From the NCBI GenBank assembly GCA_004000155.1, contig RCSS01000081.1, forward strand, positions 1 to 27,691: a stretch of 27,691 bases of DNA, given 5' to 3'. Made by a program: the position numbers and the translations under genes. Source of the stretch: Tubulinosema ratisbonensis. Lineage: Eukaryota; Microsporidia; Tubulinosematidae. The notes beneath the pieces were generated by a model. The model saw only the letters and a list, made by a program, of their open reading frames with translations, was not told the origin of the DNA and did no database searches. Shown in pieces: positions 1-8,820 of this stretch (its first letter is position 1; every line of letters starts with the position of its first letter).

Positions 1-640
1 AGAGATATTTTGGTTTTATTTTATAATTAAATATTACAAAATTAATTAACTAATATGAAAGTAATATACTCTAAAACATACAGTAAAAGAACTGAATTTA
101 TTGGACCTAAGCTTAATTTATATAATTTTAATATTACACAACATGTTCATCCTTTAAAACAAATCAAACATATATGAAATATGCATATATTTAAATAAAT
201 GAATTAATTACCTTCGGAAAAGAATTGTTTAGGATAAATGAATTATATTTTTTTTCTAAGTGCAAGAGGAGTTAAATAGAATAATAAAGGTATTTTTATT
301 TGATTTAAAGTATTTTTAAAACTTACATTTTTTTAAAATACATTAATGTTAATTTTAAGTTATATTTAAATTAAAAATATATAAAAACAATATTTTACCA
401 GTAAATAAAATTAATTATAAAGAATGCTTTATAATTAAAATATTTTAAATTTTATTTACATATCATGGTAATATTTTAGATTTATAAAAATAGTGCTGTT
501 ACTAAAAAATTTTTTATTAAAATTTTTATAATCAAATTTATAGAGAATTTTCTTATATTTCTTGCCGAAATTGTTTATAAGAATAAAAAAACCATTTAAA
601 ATTGCTTTTAAACTGATTTAACCAATTATTAGAAACTTAT
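1..640. other. AT-rich intergenic stretch
   Basis: Almost only A and T, with long homopolymer runs. I see no open frame with coding-like composition, no tRNA-like fold and no C-rich start motif. Confidence 0.5.
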
Positions 641-722
641 TTCCCTAACAAGGTTGCAGGATATAGTGACTTGGCCACCAAATAGGTGCTTGAGGAGAGT
701 TTGGGGTAAACTCTGTGATGTT
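641..722. other. GC-richer island with a hairpin, unassigned
   Basis: This patch is near 50% GC in surroundings of about 15%. It holds a perfect 7-bp stem (696-702 with 708-714, loop GGGGT) and a smaller CACC/GGTG stem at about 677-689. On the minus strand the first hairpin contains GTTTACCCC, the same C-rich string found before several genes here, but no ATG follows it. Short open frames exist on both strands and none has a start. A structured RNA or the remnant of a small gene would both fit. I do not recognise an snRNA, SRP RNA, RNase P RNA or tRNA. Confidence 0.3.
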
Positions 723-879
723 TAATAAATATACTTAATTGTATATGAACATTTTATACTACATGTTTCATATAGAATAATATTTTATATTTAAGATATA
801 AAAGGTTTGGGAATAAATTTTTATATAGATTTTTAATTTCAAGCAATAAAAACAGAACATAAAAATTATTTACTTGTCT

Positions 880-1611
880 GAAAGTTTTTTTCATGCTTAT
901 GACTCTTTATGTGATATTTTTAGTTATAGTGTTTTGAGACATTTTTTCTTCTATATTCTTGTGAATTATGTGTCTTCGTCTCTTGCGTCGCCTTTTGTTT
1001 CAAAACTTATTTTTCAATTTATTTTAAAGGTTGTATCTGATCGATATTCTTCAACCTCTATTAATTCGTATGCTGCAATTAATGTTCCGATTTATTAACT
1101 TCCAAGTCTTCAGTGATTATCTTTTCACATCTGTAATATGTTTAATTATATCAGATTATGTTTTAATTTTAAGTTTTTACTTAATCATTTTACTTATTTT
1201 TTAGACCCGACAAAGATATTTTTCTAATTTGTAATTATTATATTTTTGGTAAAATTTTTTCGCATGGATTTTTGTTTTAATTTCTTTAAATGCAATTTTA
1301 TATTTAGTATCAAGGTAAAGCCATTTAGATTTATTATATATAATTTTTATTAAAAATAAATAATACGCTGCTCAAATATATATGTTTTTTATCGTCTAAG
1401 TGTAGATCTTCAATACTTTATAATTGTCATGTAACTGTATTTTTCGCATAGTATCGTGTTTTTTTGCAATTTTTTGTTTGTATTTGGTTTTACTGCACTA
1501 AAGCAATTAAAACATCGCCACTCTTTATTTTGTTTTTGTGACCTAATAAAAGTAATCAGCAAATCTCGGATCTGTTTTTTTGAGTTTTATTTTAGGTTGG
1601 CAATACTTCAT
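880..1611 (-). pseudogene. decayed protein gene, possibly transposase-like
   Basis: Reading the minus strand from an ATG at 1611, coding-like segments follow one another in changing frames. They include KTDPRFADYF near the start, a stretch with KEWRCFNCFSAVKPN (WRCxxC, zinc-ribbon-like), KWLYLDTKYKIAFKEIKTK, and AAYELIEVEEYRSDTTFK near the end. Stops and shifts break the frame at least five times over about 730 nt. The residue mix (W, C, E, D, P) is richer than random AT-rich sequence would give. The WRCxxC segment resembles the N-terminal finger of IS1595/ISXO2- or MULE-type transposases, but no DDE motif was found, so this is a guess. It has no C-rich start motif. The plus-strand open frame at 1456-1638 is antisense to it and starts with GTG. 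Confidence 0.4.
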
Positions 1612-1637
1612 GTAAACAAAGCCTGCAAGATAAGGTA

Positions 1638-1667
1638 AACTTATGCAGTCAATAGACTGCATAAGTT
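1638..1667. repeat. perfect 13-bp palindrome with AATA loop
   Basis: AACTTATGCAGTC (1638-1650) and GACTGCATAAGTT (1655-1667) are exact reverse complements around AATA. It lies 26 bp upstream of the ATG of the minus-strand relic at 1611. The 14-mer TTATGCAGTCAATA recurs exactly at 6034-6047. It could be a terminator-like hairpin, a transposon end or a processing signal. Confidence 0.7.
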
Positions 1668-1709
1668 GGGTTTTAGCGGCTGAAAGGCTCTCAGTATCTT
1701 AAGCTATGC

Positions 1710-1901
1710 CTAATTATGTAGAAACTTATTTTGGCGTGTGTTTCTTTGACTAGTTGCTAATATTTTATTTAGAAGATATAGCGAAAAGTCTTCGTATGGA
1801 TTTTCCATCCTTAGGCAATAAAAAAAATACAACCTCCTTTCCTCTCTGATTTTGTTTTTAAAGTGTAAAGAACTAGTAAATAAACATTTAAATAAATGCA
1901 A
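1710..1901 (-). CDS. small ORF, 63 codons, unrecognised, doubtful
   Basis: An ATG-started frame of 63 codons with no C-rich start motif. Its middle, RMENPYEDFSLYLLNKI, is encoded inside a dispersed repeat whose second copy (8618-8691) encodes IVNPYEDFLLYFL before a stop. The conserved peptide NPYEDF.LY.L suggests the repeat derives from a coding sequence. It ends just beyond the palindrome at 1638-1667 and is on the same strand as the relic downstream. It may be a live small protein, but a fragment of a decayed gene or element is more likely. Confidence 0.25.
   Translation of the reverse strand: MHLFKCLFTSSLHFKNKIREERRLYFFYCLRMENPYEDFSLYLLNKILATSQRNTRQNKFLHN
1761..1826 (-). repeat. dispersed repeat copy A
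   Basis: Read on the minus strand, this runs from the T-run and TGCCTAAGGATGG through AATCCATACGAAGA to CGCTATATCTTCTA and AATAAAATA. It matches 8618-8691 (plus strand) with a 14-bp identical core, AATCCATACGAAGA, and scattered substitutions and short gaps on both sides. Weaker similarity (AAAGRAACACA, AAGTTT) continues to about 1712. Confidence 0.65.
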
Positions 1902-1924
1902 ATGTTCTCCACCAAATCTTCAAT

Positions 1925-2797
1925 TTATTTATAAAAATCTTCTGTAAAAATTAATGATTTGTTTGGAACAATTATATCATGCATATAAATAAAGTGTTCT
2001 ACTGACATGCCAACCATTAAACATATGATCAACCAAAACTTTAAAGTAATACACACATACATATTAATGACTGAGTTAATACTCATAAGCATTCCTTTAG
2101 AGAAGATTAGAGGAGTCAAATAGCAAAGTAATAAAGCAACTATCATACATAGTATAAAGACATACGAAAAGAAAAGATAATAAAACTGACTTAAACATAT
2201 AATAAAGAATACTAAAAAAAATTTGAATGAATTTCGGAAAAGAAAAATTGTCTTCTTTCTGATCGGATTAAGGTCGTTTAACTTTATATAGTTTTTACAA
2301 TAAATAAAGTACCCATAAGCGAAATATAACAATGTTTTAATCGAATACAGATAAGAAATTAAAGTGAGCCCCATAATTAACCTGGTTATAAACAAAGAAA
2401 AATTCAAATTAAAAGTGAATAAAACATATCCCATTTTTACATAAAATAGCTGTAAAAATATAAATAAGATACCAAAATAAATCAAATTTAAAATGAATTG
2501 TAGTTTTATAAGAATATTTGAAATATGTATATGTTTATTAGATTTGATGACAACGATCATTCCAATAATAAATGATAAAATGAATAATTGGCAAATAATA
2601 ATTAAAGAAACAAATAAATTTGCCCGCAGCACTAAAACTAGCAAAATAATCCATAATATATAAAAATCTGCATCAATATTAATCATCACTAACCACAAAG
2701 CTAACATGAAATTTTGTTCTACTACTCCTTCAGCTGCATGTCTTATTCTATTTTCTTTCGATTTTTGATGAATGTTGCTTTTCTTTCTATTTTTCAT
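1925..2797 (-). CDS. multi-pass membrane protein, unrecognised
   Basis: A 290-residue protein with a short basic N-terminus (KNRKKSNIHQKSKENRIRH), then about seven or eight strongly hydrophobic segments: roughly residues 33-60, 62-84, 97-118, 124-152, 190-214, 216-236 and 245-265. Short polar loops carry Lys/Arg. I recognise no family motif. The start is well supported because TTTACCC sits two bases upstream of the ATG, as for other genes here. Composition is dominated by I, L, F and Y, as expected for a membrane protein in AT-rich DNA. It stands alone, with a spacer of about 1.1 kb upstream. It may be a lineage-specific transporter or a polytopic membrane protein of unknown role; function is not assignable from sequence alone. 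Confidence 0.7.
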   Translation of the reverse strand: MKNRKKSNIHQKSKENRIRHAAEGVVEQNFMLALWLVMINIDADFYILWIILLVLVLRANLFVSLIIICQLFILSFIIGMIVVIKSNKHIHISNILIKLQFILNLIYFGILFIFLQLFYVKMGYVLFTFNLNFSLFITRLIMGLTLISYLYSIKTLLYFAYGYFIYCKNYIKLNDLNPIRKKTIFLFRNSFKFFLVFFIICLSQFYYLFFSYVFILCMIVALLLCYLTPLIFSKGMLMSINSVINMYVCITLKFWLIICLMVGMSVEHFIYMHDIIVPNKSLIFTEDFYK

Positions 2798-2799
2798 AA

Positions 2800-2806
2800 G
2801 GGTAAA
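2800..2806 (-). promoter_or_regulatory. C-rich start-proximal motif TTTACCC
   Basis: Minus-strand TTTACCC followed by TT and the ATG at 2797. It matches the CCC/GGG-type motif known next to microsporidian start codons and decides the start of the membrane-protein gene. Confidence 0.7.
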
Positions 2807-3942
2807 ATTTTTATTAAATTCAGTTAAAAAGATAATCTATTTTTTTTTTGATAAAAAGTTTTTGAATTTGCTGTAAGAAACTTAAAAAGCATCTTTTTAA
2901 ATGTTAATTTTTTTATTAAAATTAGATAATAAATAATATATATCAATTGATATCAAAAATGTTTTTTTTGATCGAAATATGAAAATTTTTAATCGAACAA
3001 TTTATATCAAAATAATTACGCGAATACTTTATTTGGTTTTATTTGTCTGAAATACATTTTTTATAAATTTTTTTATAACGTTTTGAAAATCATTTTTGTA
3101 AATTATTCATTTTTAAAGATTAGTAATTAATTTTGAATTTTTTTCACTTCAACCAATCTTGATTTTAAATTAAATTGCAAATTTTATTCATCCTTTTCGA
3201 ATATTTTATAAAATACTAATTAAAAAAGAGGGGTATAATTTAAGAAATTCAACAATGATCTGTGTCTTTTTTAGAAATGAGTTTTTTTTCCCATTTCTTT
3301 ATTATGTTATTGTAATATCTTACACAATTAGTTTATTTTATTTACTAATATTTTAATGAATAAATAATATAAACCCTTAAGAAGCTATGAAGAAAAAAAA
3401 AACAAACAACAAATTATTTAATTTTAATAAAAACATAAAGTGTTTCTAACTGAGACATCTCTTATAAGCAGAGAGCCCTGGTGAACATAACAGCTAAAAT
3501 ATTAATTTATTTCACATTCTTATATTCTTATTTGATCTTTTATTAATTGTTTAGAATAACAAGAGCATATTTTTTGCATAGAAAAAACGAAAATGTTTAG
3601 TTGCAAAAAATATTGAAGGGTTATGTCACTAACAAAATAAATTTCAATCATAAAAATAAATGTTTTTAAAAAACGTTAAAAAAATTTTACAATGTTTATT
3701 CAAAGGAGAAATAAAAAATATTTATATTCTAATATTTAAAAGTTTTATCTTAAAATAAAATTCTTCAAAAAAAACCCAATATTTTATGTGTTTAAGGTAG
3801 ATAAATCAGTGTATTTTTTATTGATTTATTTATAAAATATGCATTGTAGAATCTCTTTTACATGAATTCTGATTTTTTCAATATTCTTCACTTACAAAAA
3901 AAATGTTTTAAAAATAAANTTAAACTAAAAATGTTTATTCTA
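2807..3942. other. AT-rich intergenic, one GC-richer patch
   Basis: Mostly A/T. The patch at 3445-3495 is richer in G/C and has a small hairpin (TCTCT/AGAGA, loop TATAAGC). All three plus frames through it read as coding-like for about 20 codons and then stop, so no gene can be called. A 20-codon plus frame starts at 3387 behind AAACCC and is too short to support. AATAAA lies just 3' of the eRF1 stop. One N is at 3919. Confidence 0.4.
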
Positions 3943-5100
3943 TTATAAAAAGAAGTCTTCATCACTCACACTTTCTAATTCCTCATCCATTTCCATTTTA
4001 TATCTTAAAATACCTCCTATTCCACCAAAACCTTCAACAAATTGTGTGCCTTCGGGAGATTTATCTCCAACAAAAACCAATTCACAATTATAATCCCTGT
4101 AATTTTCGGCGATAAAATCAATAAATGATTGTGACTCGTATTCTAAATCAAGGTTTTCATAAACTATTAATTTTTCAACAGCACTCGCCTCTAAAGCCTT
4201 AAGAGTATCATTAAAGCTGAAAACATACCTGCCTTCGTTGCTTATTTCATTAAAAAATTCTTGTAACACTTTTTTTTCTTTTGTAAATTTTACATCTTTT
4301 AAAACATCTGCAGCAAGCTCAATAGCTTCATTAAGCCCGTTTTCTTCTCCGTAGTTAGTGTCCAATACTTTTATTACCTTAAGTNTTTGATCTAATATTT
4401 CTTTAAGCTCATTCTTAAAATCAGTGTGCCCAGCAAGTATCAATCCTTCTACATTCATTTTATCATTACTTATATAAAGTGCGGTACACAGCTCAGATAT
4501 TTTTTTAACATAGTTGTATCTTTTCTCTAACCTGATTCGTGCAAATCTCATAGAACTTTGTCCTCCTCTGCCATGTTTACGTGGTAAGTCCACATATACT
4601 TTTTGTAAAATAGTTTTTACATTTCCTTCTACCACAGCAAANTAAGTAGAATGNCCATCCATAACAACAAACCCAAACTTCATTTCATTCTCGAATTGTG
4701 ATAACAATGATTCTACATGAAATTTAGAATCACAAAGGTAAAGAGAAGTGTTGATTGGTTTGATAGGCGTTATTCCCAAGCTAATTTTTTTATCTTTGTT
4801 TTGTTCTAAGATTGTTCCTACAAATATTGCCAAACCATTATCAGGCACTTTATTGTACATCTTCAGTTTTTGTTGAGCAGAAGTGATGGCGGCAAGCACG
4901 CTAAGCCTGTTTACTCTTGATTTAATGTTTGTGGCAGTCCCATATTCATCAGTAAGCATACGTTGTACTTTGGGTAACTGCTCTTTTGGTGGTATAATCA
5001 AGCTAATCATCGATGTACCATTACCTTTACTATCCCGCAAAGAAATAAGTAATTTTCTAGTACGCCATTTCTCTACTTCATCATATACCTGTTCAGACAT
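3943..5100 (-). CDS. SUP45: eukaryotic peptide chain release factor 1 (eRF1)
   Basis: This factor reads all three stop codons in the ribosomal A site and triggers peptide release; eRF3-GTP is its partner. Domain 1 carries the stop-codon motifs TATNIKS (residues 55-61) and YLCDSKF (121-127, the YxCxxxF motif). Domain 2 carries the catalytic GGQ (179-181) inside KHGRGGQS. Domain 3 ends with [12 protein letters not shown] and an acidic tail. At 385 residues it is about 50 shorter than human eRF1. The gap lies between [10 protein letters not shown] and the following [10 protein letters not shown], where the human protein has the C-domain minidomain. The start follows TATATTCCTT with no C-rich motif. 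The gene lies 49 bp downstream of the NOT-domain gene on the same strand, and AATAAA follows within 10 bp of the stop. Three Ns fall inside, two of them at third codon positions (GGN, TAN). Confidence 0.97.
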   Translation of the reverse strand: MSEQVYDEVEKWRTRKLLISLRDSKGNGTSMISLIIPPKEQLPKVQRMLTDEYGTATNIKSRVNRLSVLAAITSAQQKLKMYNKVPDNGLAIFVGTILEQNKDKKISLGITPIKPINTSLYLCDSKFHVESLLSQFENEMKFGFVVMDXHSTXFAVVEGNVKTILQKVYVDLPRKHGRGGQSSMRFARIRLEKRYNYVKKISELCTALYISNDKMNVEGLILAGHTDFKNELKEILDQXLKVIKVLDTNYGEENGLNEAIELAADVLKDVKFTKEKKVLQEFFNEISNEGRYVFSFNDTLKALEASAVEKLIVYENLDLEYESQSFIDFIAENYRDYNCELVFVGDKSPEGTQFVEGFGGIGGILRYKMEMDEELESVSDEDFFL

Positions 5101-5149
5101 AAGGAATATAATTTTTTAATTTTTTAAAAATAATTTTTTTTTTAATTTT

Positions 5150-5656
5150 TTAATTAACTTTTCTTACAAATCTTGTATTTTTATAAATTAATGAACTAAT
5201 AAATTCTTTGTCAAAAACAATGTCTTTCGTAACTTTTTCCCAAATAAATGGGTCAAAAATAACAACCCTTCTTTTTTTGTTATCAGCCACTGCTTCATCA
5301 GAAAAATACAAAAAATATTTTAAAGGGGTAAAATATTTATATCCCATGTCTAATAACATATAAAATGCACTCTCTTGAGCTTTGTCATAAGGAAGCATAT
5401 AAAAAATGTAAAGCAATGTTTCTTCGTGTAAAAGATTGTGAGGCGGTATTCTTATTTCTATTTTTCTGTAAGGCTGTGGGATTAGTTTTTCTAATATTTT
5501 ATCTTTTAATTTCTTATGTTTGCCAGAAAGAAGGTATTCATCTTCTAAATTTGATATTTTTATGTTTGTGATATTCTTTGATTGAAACAATTCATCATCT
5601 TGAACATCTTTTTTTAAAATTTCTTCTAATAATTTGTTTTCAGATAACTTTCTCAT
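5150..5656 (-). CDS. NOT2/NOT3/NOT5-family CCR4-NOT subunit (small)
   Basis: A 168-residue protein. Residues 70-152 resemble the C-terminal NOT box: LLHEETLLYIFYMLPYDKAQ matches the family pattern E-TLF-YIFY-MPGD, followed by the aromatic GYKYF region and a VVIFDPFIWEKV segment like the family's YFDxxxW strand. NOT-box proteins dimerise to form the scaffold of the CCR4-NOT deadenylase, which shortens poly(A) tails in the cytoplasm. The N-terminal 65 residues are charged and Lys/Glu-rich, without recognisable signatures. NOT2 (CDC36) is the smallest family member in yeast (191 aa), so a NOT2 role is likely, but NOT3/5 cannot be excluded. No C-rich motif precedes the ATG. It is co-oriented with eRF1, which begins 49 bp downstream. 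Confidence 0.62.
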   Translation of the reverse strand: MRKLSENKLLEEILKKDVQDDELFQSKNITNIKISNLEDEYLLSGKHKKLKDKILEKLIPQPYRKIEIRIPPHNLLHEETLLYIFYMLPYDKAQESAFYMLLDMGYKYFTPLKYFLYFSDEAVADNKKRRVVIFDPFIWEKVTKDIVFDKEFISSLIYKNTRFVRKVN

Positions 5657-6033
5657 AAATAAAAAAAATAAATTTAATTTAAAAGAAAATTATATTTTAC
5701 AAATAGAAAAAAAAATATTAAAAAATGTATTTAAATTATGTAATTAAAATAATTTATATTTTATTTATAAATAAAATACTTAATTTTATAAAATATTTAA
5801 AATAATTTGAAATAAATATACGAGGAAAAGCATAAATTTAAAATGAAAACATAAATAAACCATTAAGATAATAATAAAATATAAATGAAAACTATTTAAA
5901 GTGATAACATTAAAATAAATAAAGTAATAAAATACTTTTCAGTTATTTTTAAATAAATTCAAGATATCTGCATAAAAAATAAAAAAAATTTATAAGTTTT
6001 ATATCCTATAACTAAACAAGAATTTAAGTTAAT

Positions 6034-6047
6034 TTATGCAGTCAATA
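6034..6047 (+). repeat. second copy of TTATGCAGTCAATA
   Basis: Exact 14-base match to 1641-1654. Here only a 5-bp arm (TATGC/GCATA, 6036-6040 with 6055-6059) remains of the hairpin, and GGTTT follows as in the first copy. This suggests a degenerate relative of the palindrome. Confidence 0.55.
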
Positions 6048-6560
6048 ATTTAAAGCATAGGTTTCAGAGAGTAAAAGACTTACAAAAATAAAAACATTAC
6101 GATACATTGTAAAAATATAGCTAATTTTCTTATTTAATTAATATAATTTAATAAAAGATAAAATAATTATAGGTCTTTGTAAGATTTTAACCCTCAAAAA
6201 ACAAACCAATATTTTTGTTCGTGTCTTAAGAGGCTAAGAATCTTTTATTTTAAAAGTAACAATATAAAAAACTGTACCTCATTCTTTAATTTATTAATTT
6301 CTCATTTTTTTTCTTCTAAAATCTCAGGTTGTTTTACTCCACCCTCTTTCTTAGAGGCAATATTTATTTTTTATTTATTAAATGAATTATGAATTTCATT
6401 ACATTTTTTTAGTTAATTAAAAATTATTTTATTTTTATATTTTATTATATAAATAACTAATTTTTTAATAAAATTCAGTGTTAATAGAAAACTCACTTTA
6501 ATATTAAATTACCTTCAAATAAAATATTTGGTTCATAAATACTAATTGTTGATATAATTT

Positions 6561-6625
6561 TTAAGTAAAACTTCTTATTTGTATTTTAAAAATCAAAATT
6601 TCTTCTTAAGTAAAACTTCTTATTT
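6561..6625. repeat. 20-bp direct repeat, two copies
   Basis: TTAAGTAAAACTTCTTATTT occurs at 6561-6580 and exactly again at 6606-6625, 45 bp apart, in the 3' flank of the antiporter gene. Confidence 0.8.
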
Positions 6626-6734
6626 AATAAAAGAATGAGTAAATAAACAAAAATTATTTTGTTAAAATTTCTGTGATAAAAATTATAAACAAAATAAAAT
6701 TTTTTGCCATGACAAACCAATTTATTAACATATA

Positions 6735-8081
6735 TTAAATATCATCATCACTATTATTCTCTTTTCCTTGTTTCTTATGTGTATTCCCTTCCGTCTCAGA
6801 ATACTCTGATAATTCATAAAGCTCTTTTGGATCTTTTTTGGTGGATCTTCTTAAATGAAAATGAACAACNGGGGCTGTGATTCCATGCAGAATAACTGAA
6901 AACAAAACAATTATATGAATCAAATCTACTACCTCATTATCCAATATAATCAATCCTGCTTTGCTGTGCGCTAATTCATGTTTAGCGTGTTCTGCCAAGA
7001 AAATTGCACCTACTCCGATAGGTCCGTACCATCCCGCAAAAAATACTTCTTTATCGTTGTATAGTTGTGGAATAAATTTTTTAAACAGCACAACAAATGG
7101 TAACCTTCTAAACAAAAGAATAAAAATTGCGATAGCAACATTTTTAATGCTAAAGCTACTCCAAGAAAACACATTACCAAAAAATATAAAAAAAGAAAGT
7201 GAACAAATCATATCAAGAATCTCCATCACCTGGCTTTCTTTTACTTCTTCAAGAATCTCTTCTTTACACCATGCAAAAGCTATTCCGGAAATAAAACAAG
7301 CAAAAATGTCATCAATTTTCATCATTGCGGTAACACCAGAAACAAAAAAAGATAACGCAAGTATGTATGCTAAATAAGAATCTTTGTCAATTAAATGATG
7401 TTTTTTGCTTTGACAAAGTAAAATCTTACATCCCATTCCAATACCTACACCTAAAACAATCGAAAGACCAATTTCATAAAGCCAAGTTGTATAAATCCAA
7501 TTTGAATAAATTTCAGTTGAATTATCTTTAAAAACTAAATTATAAATTGCGATAGCCAAGAGTGGTAATCCTAAACCATCATTAGCACCTGACTCAAATG
7601 CTAATAGTTTTCTTAAGTGAACAGGTATGTATCTATTAGCAAATTTTCCTTTTAAAATACCACTTGCCAAAACAGGGTCAGTTGGCGTAACACAAGCACC
7701 AGCCAAAAATGAAAGAGTGTAAGAAAAACCACTTACAAACTTAATAATTAAAGAAGACACAACCCAAGAAATTAACATTAACGGTCCTAATAATACAAAT
7801 ATACTTTTAAAAGCTCTTTTAAAATACTCTTTAGGGACATGTGCACCAACTGCAACAACCTGTAAAGTGATAACCATCCTAGAAAATTCATACATAAAAT
7901 TATTACTTATTTCATTCTTTAAATCTACCAAATTAAAAACATGCTTACCAATAAGTATACCTACTATTGTGGCTATAAGTGTTTCACTCAGATAACATTT
8001 TTCTTTTATAAACAATGAGATTAATCCAAATCCAATGTTAAATGATCCAATTATAGCTAATATTTTGTAAAGTGCTATCAT
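6735..8081 (-). CDS. plasma-membrane Na+/H+ antiporter, NHA1/sod2 type
   Basis: A 448-residue CPA1-family antiporter that exchanges cytosolic Na+ or K+ for protons. About 11-12 hydrophobic segments span residues 5-400. The ion-binding motif TDPVLA is at 134-139 and the catalytic Asn-Asp pair is in ESGANDGL (163-170, N167/D168). FAGWYGPIGVGAIF (348-361) matches the conserved GPIGVGAIF segment of fungal NHA1. A charged tail of about 50 residues closes the protein. It is close in length to S. pombe sod2 and lacks the very long regulatory tail of S. cerevisiae Nha1. The start is fixed by TTTACCCCC six bases before the ATG; a second TTTACCCC lies about 85 bp further upstream. In a microsporidian it may handle ion balance at the host interface. 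One N is at a third codon position (CCN). Confidence 0.92.
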   Translation of the reverse strand: MIALYKILAIIGSFNIGFGLISLFIKEKCYLSETLIATIVGILIGKHVFNLVDLKNEISNNFMYEFSRMVITLQVVAVGAHVPKEYFKRAFKSIFVLLGPLMLISWVVSSLIIKFVSGFSYTLSFLAGACVTPTDPVLASGILKGKFANRYIPVHLRKLLAFESGANDGLGLPLLAIAIYNLVFKDNSTEIYSNWIYTTWLYEIGLSIVLGVGIGMGCKILLCQSKKHHLIDKDSYLAYILALSFFVSGVTAMMKIDDIFACFISGIAFAWCKEEILEEVKESQVMEILDMICSLSFFIFFGNVFSWSSFSIKNVAIAIFILLFRRLPFVVLFKKFIPQLYNDKEVFFAGWYGPIGVGAIFLAEHAKHELAHSKAGLIILDNEVVDLIHIIVLFSVILHGITAXVVHFHLRRSTKKDPKELYELSEYSETEGNTHKKQGKENNSDDDI

Positions 8082-8087
8082 ATTTAT

Positions 8088-8096
8088 GGGGGTAAA
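8088..8096 (-). promoter_or_regulatory. C-rich start-proximal motif TTTACCCCC
   Basis: Minus-strand TTTACCCCC, then ATAAAT, then the antiporter ATG at 8081. It agrees with the motif before uL3 and the secreted-protein gene at 26369. Confidence 0.7.
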
Positions 8097-8175
8097 CTTT
8101 TATAAATAAAATAATAATTTTCGTGATAAAAGAATTCTTAAGAATAAAAAATACTTTAAGAATATTTTAGTTAAA

Positions 8176-8183
8176 GGGGTAAA
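8176..8183 (-). promoter_or_regulatory. second upstream TTTACCCC copy
   Basis: A further minus-strand TTTACCCC about 85 bp upstream of the proximal one. No ATG lies near it, so it may be an alternative transcription start for the antiporter or chance. Confidence 0.3.
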
Positions 8184-8498
8184 AAAAGAATTTTTTTATG
8201 TAATAAATTTATTAAAAAATATTCTTAGAAGAATTTCTTTTTTTAAACAATTTTCTCCTTTTTTAAATCATAAAAATGTTATAAAAAAGATAAATTATTT
8301 TTTAAAATAATTAACTAAAAAATATTTTTTTGTTATTTTGGCATATATTTAATTAACTTAACTTAAAAAAGAAATAAAAGGTTATGTTTTAATTATATTT
8401 TGCAATTAAAAACATTTTTATATTTTCTTTGAAATAACTTTCGTTTAAAAAATAAATCATAACTTCTAAGCATCAATTATATAGCAAATAACTTATTT

Positions 8499-8602
8499 TA
8501 TATATCAATATCTTTTACTATTAATAGGTTAAGTCAATTTTAAGAAATATTGTTATTTATTTTTATTTTATTAACCTTAATGGTAAAAGATATTGATATA
8601 TC
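8499..8602. repeat. imperfect inverted repeat, MITE-like or long hairpin
   Basis: TATATCAATATCTTTTAC in the left arm (8501-8518) is exactly reverse-complementary to the right arm (8583-8600). After one mismatch and a 2-nt bulge, GGTTAA/TTAACC also pair. The arms are about 32 nt with a spacer of about 38 nt, and weaker pairing continues outward (8490-8613). It could be a miniature element or a hairpin in a transcript. It adjoins dispersed repeat copy B. Confidence 0.65.
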
Positions 8603-8617
8603 AAATAACTCGAATTA

Positions 8618-8691
8618 TTTTTTGATGCCTAAAGATTGTAAATCCATACGAAGATTTTTTGCTATACTTTCTATTTATCAAATAAAATACT
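8618..8691 (+). repeat. dispersed repeat copy B
   Basis: Second copy of the repeat at 1761-1826, in opposite orientation. The core AATCCATACGAAGA is identical, with TTGATGCCTAAAGATTG before it and TTTTTTGCTATACTTTCT after it. It encodes NPYEDFLLYFL before a stop. Weak similarity runs to about 8735. Confidence 0.65.
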
Positions 8692-8820
8692 GATTATAAA
8701 GGAACACATATTTAAGTTTTGTCATTTTAAATTATAAACTTACAAAACAAAACTAATTTTATAAAGTTAGTTACATTTCATAATGTGAAGAGAATGTAAG
8801 GACATCTTGTTACAAGGTAA

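Larger units (their letters stand above)
5657..6734. other. AT-rich intergenic with short repeats
   Basis: No supportable gene. It contains a second copy of the 14-mer TTATGCAGTCAATA (6034-6047), the 14-mer TAACCCTCAAAAAA (6188-6201, repeated at 12047-12060 before uL3) and a 20-bp direct repeat at 6561/6606. A slightly GC-richer patch lies at 6320-6360. Confidence 0.45.

Noticed and set aside
874..1098. Plus-strand 74-codon frame
   Set aside because: It starts with TTG, is rich in F/S/Y, and lies antisense to the minus-strand relic, whose residue mix is more gene-like.
1456..1638. Plus-strand 60-codon frame
   Set aside because: It starts with GTG and is the shadow of the WRCxxC block on the minus strand.
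3387..3449. 20-codon Lys-rich frame behind AAACCC
   Set aside because: It is too short and its composition (K, N, F) is what random AT-rich DNA gives.
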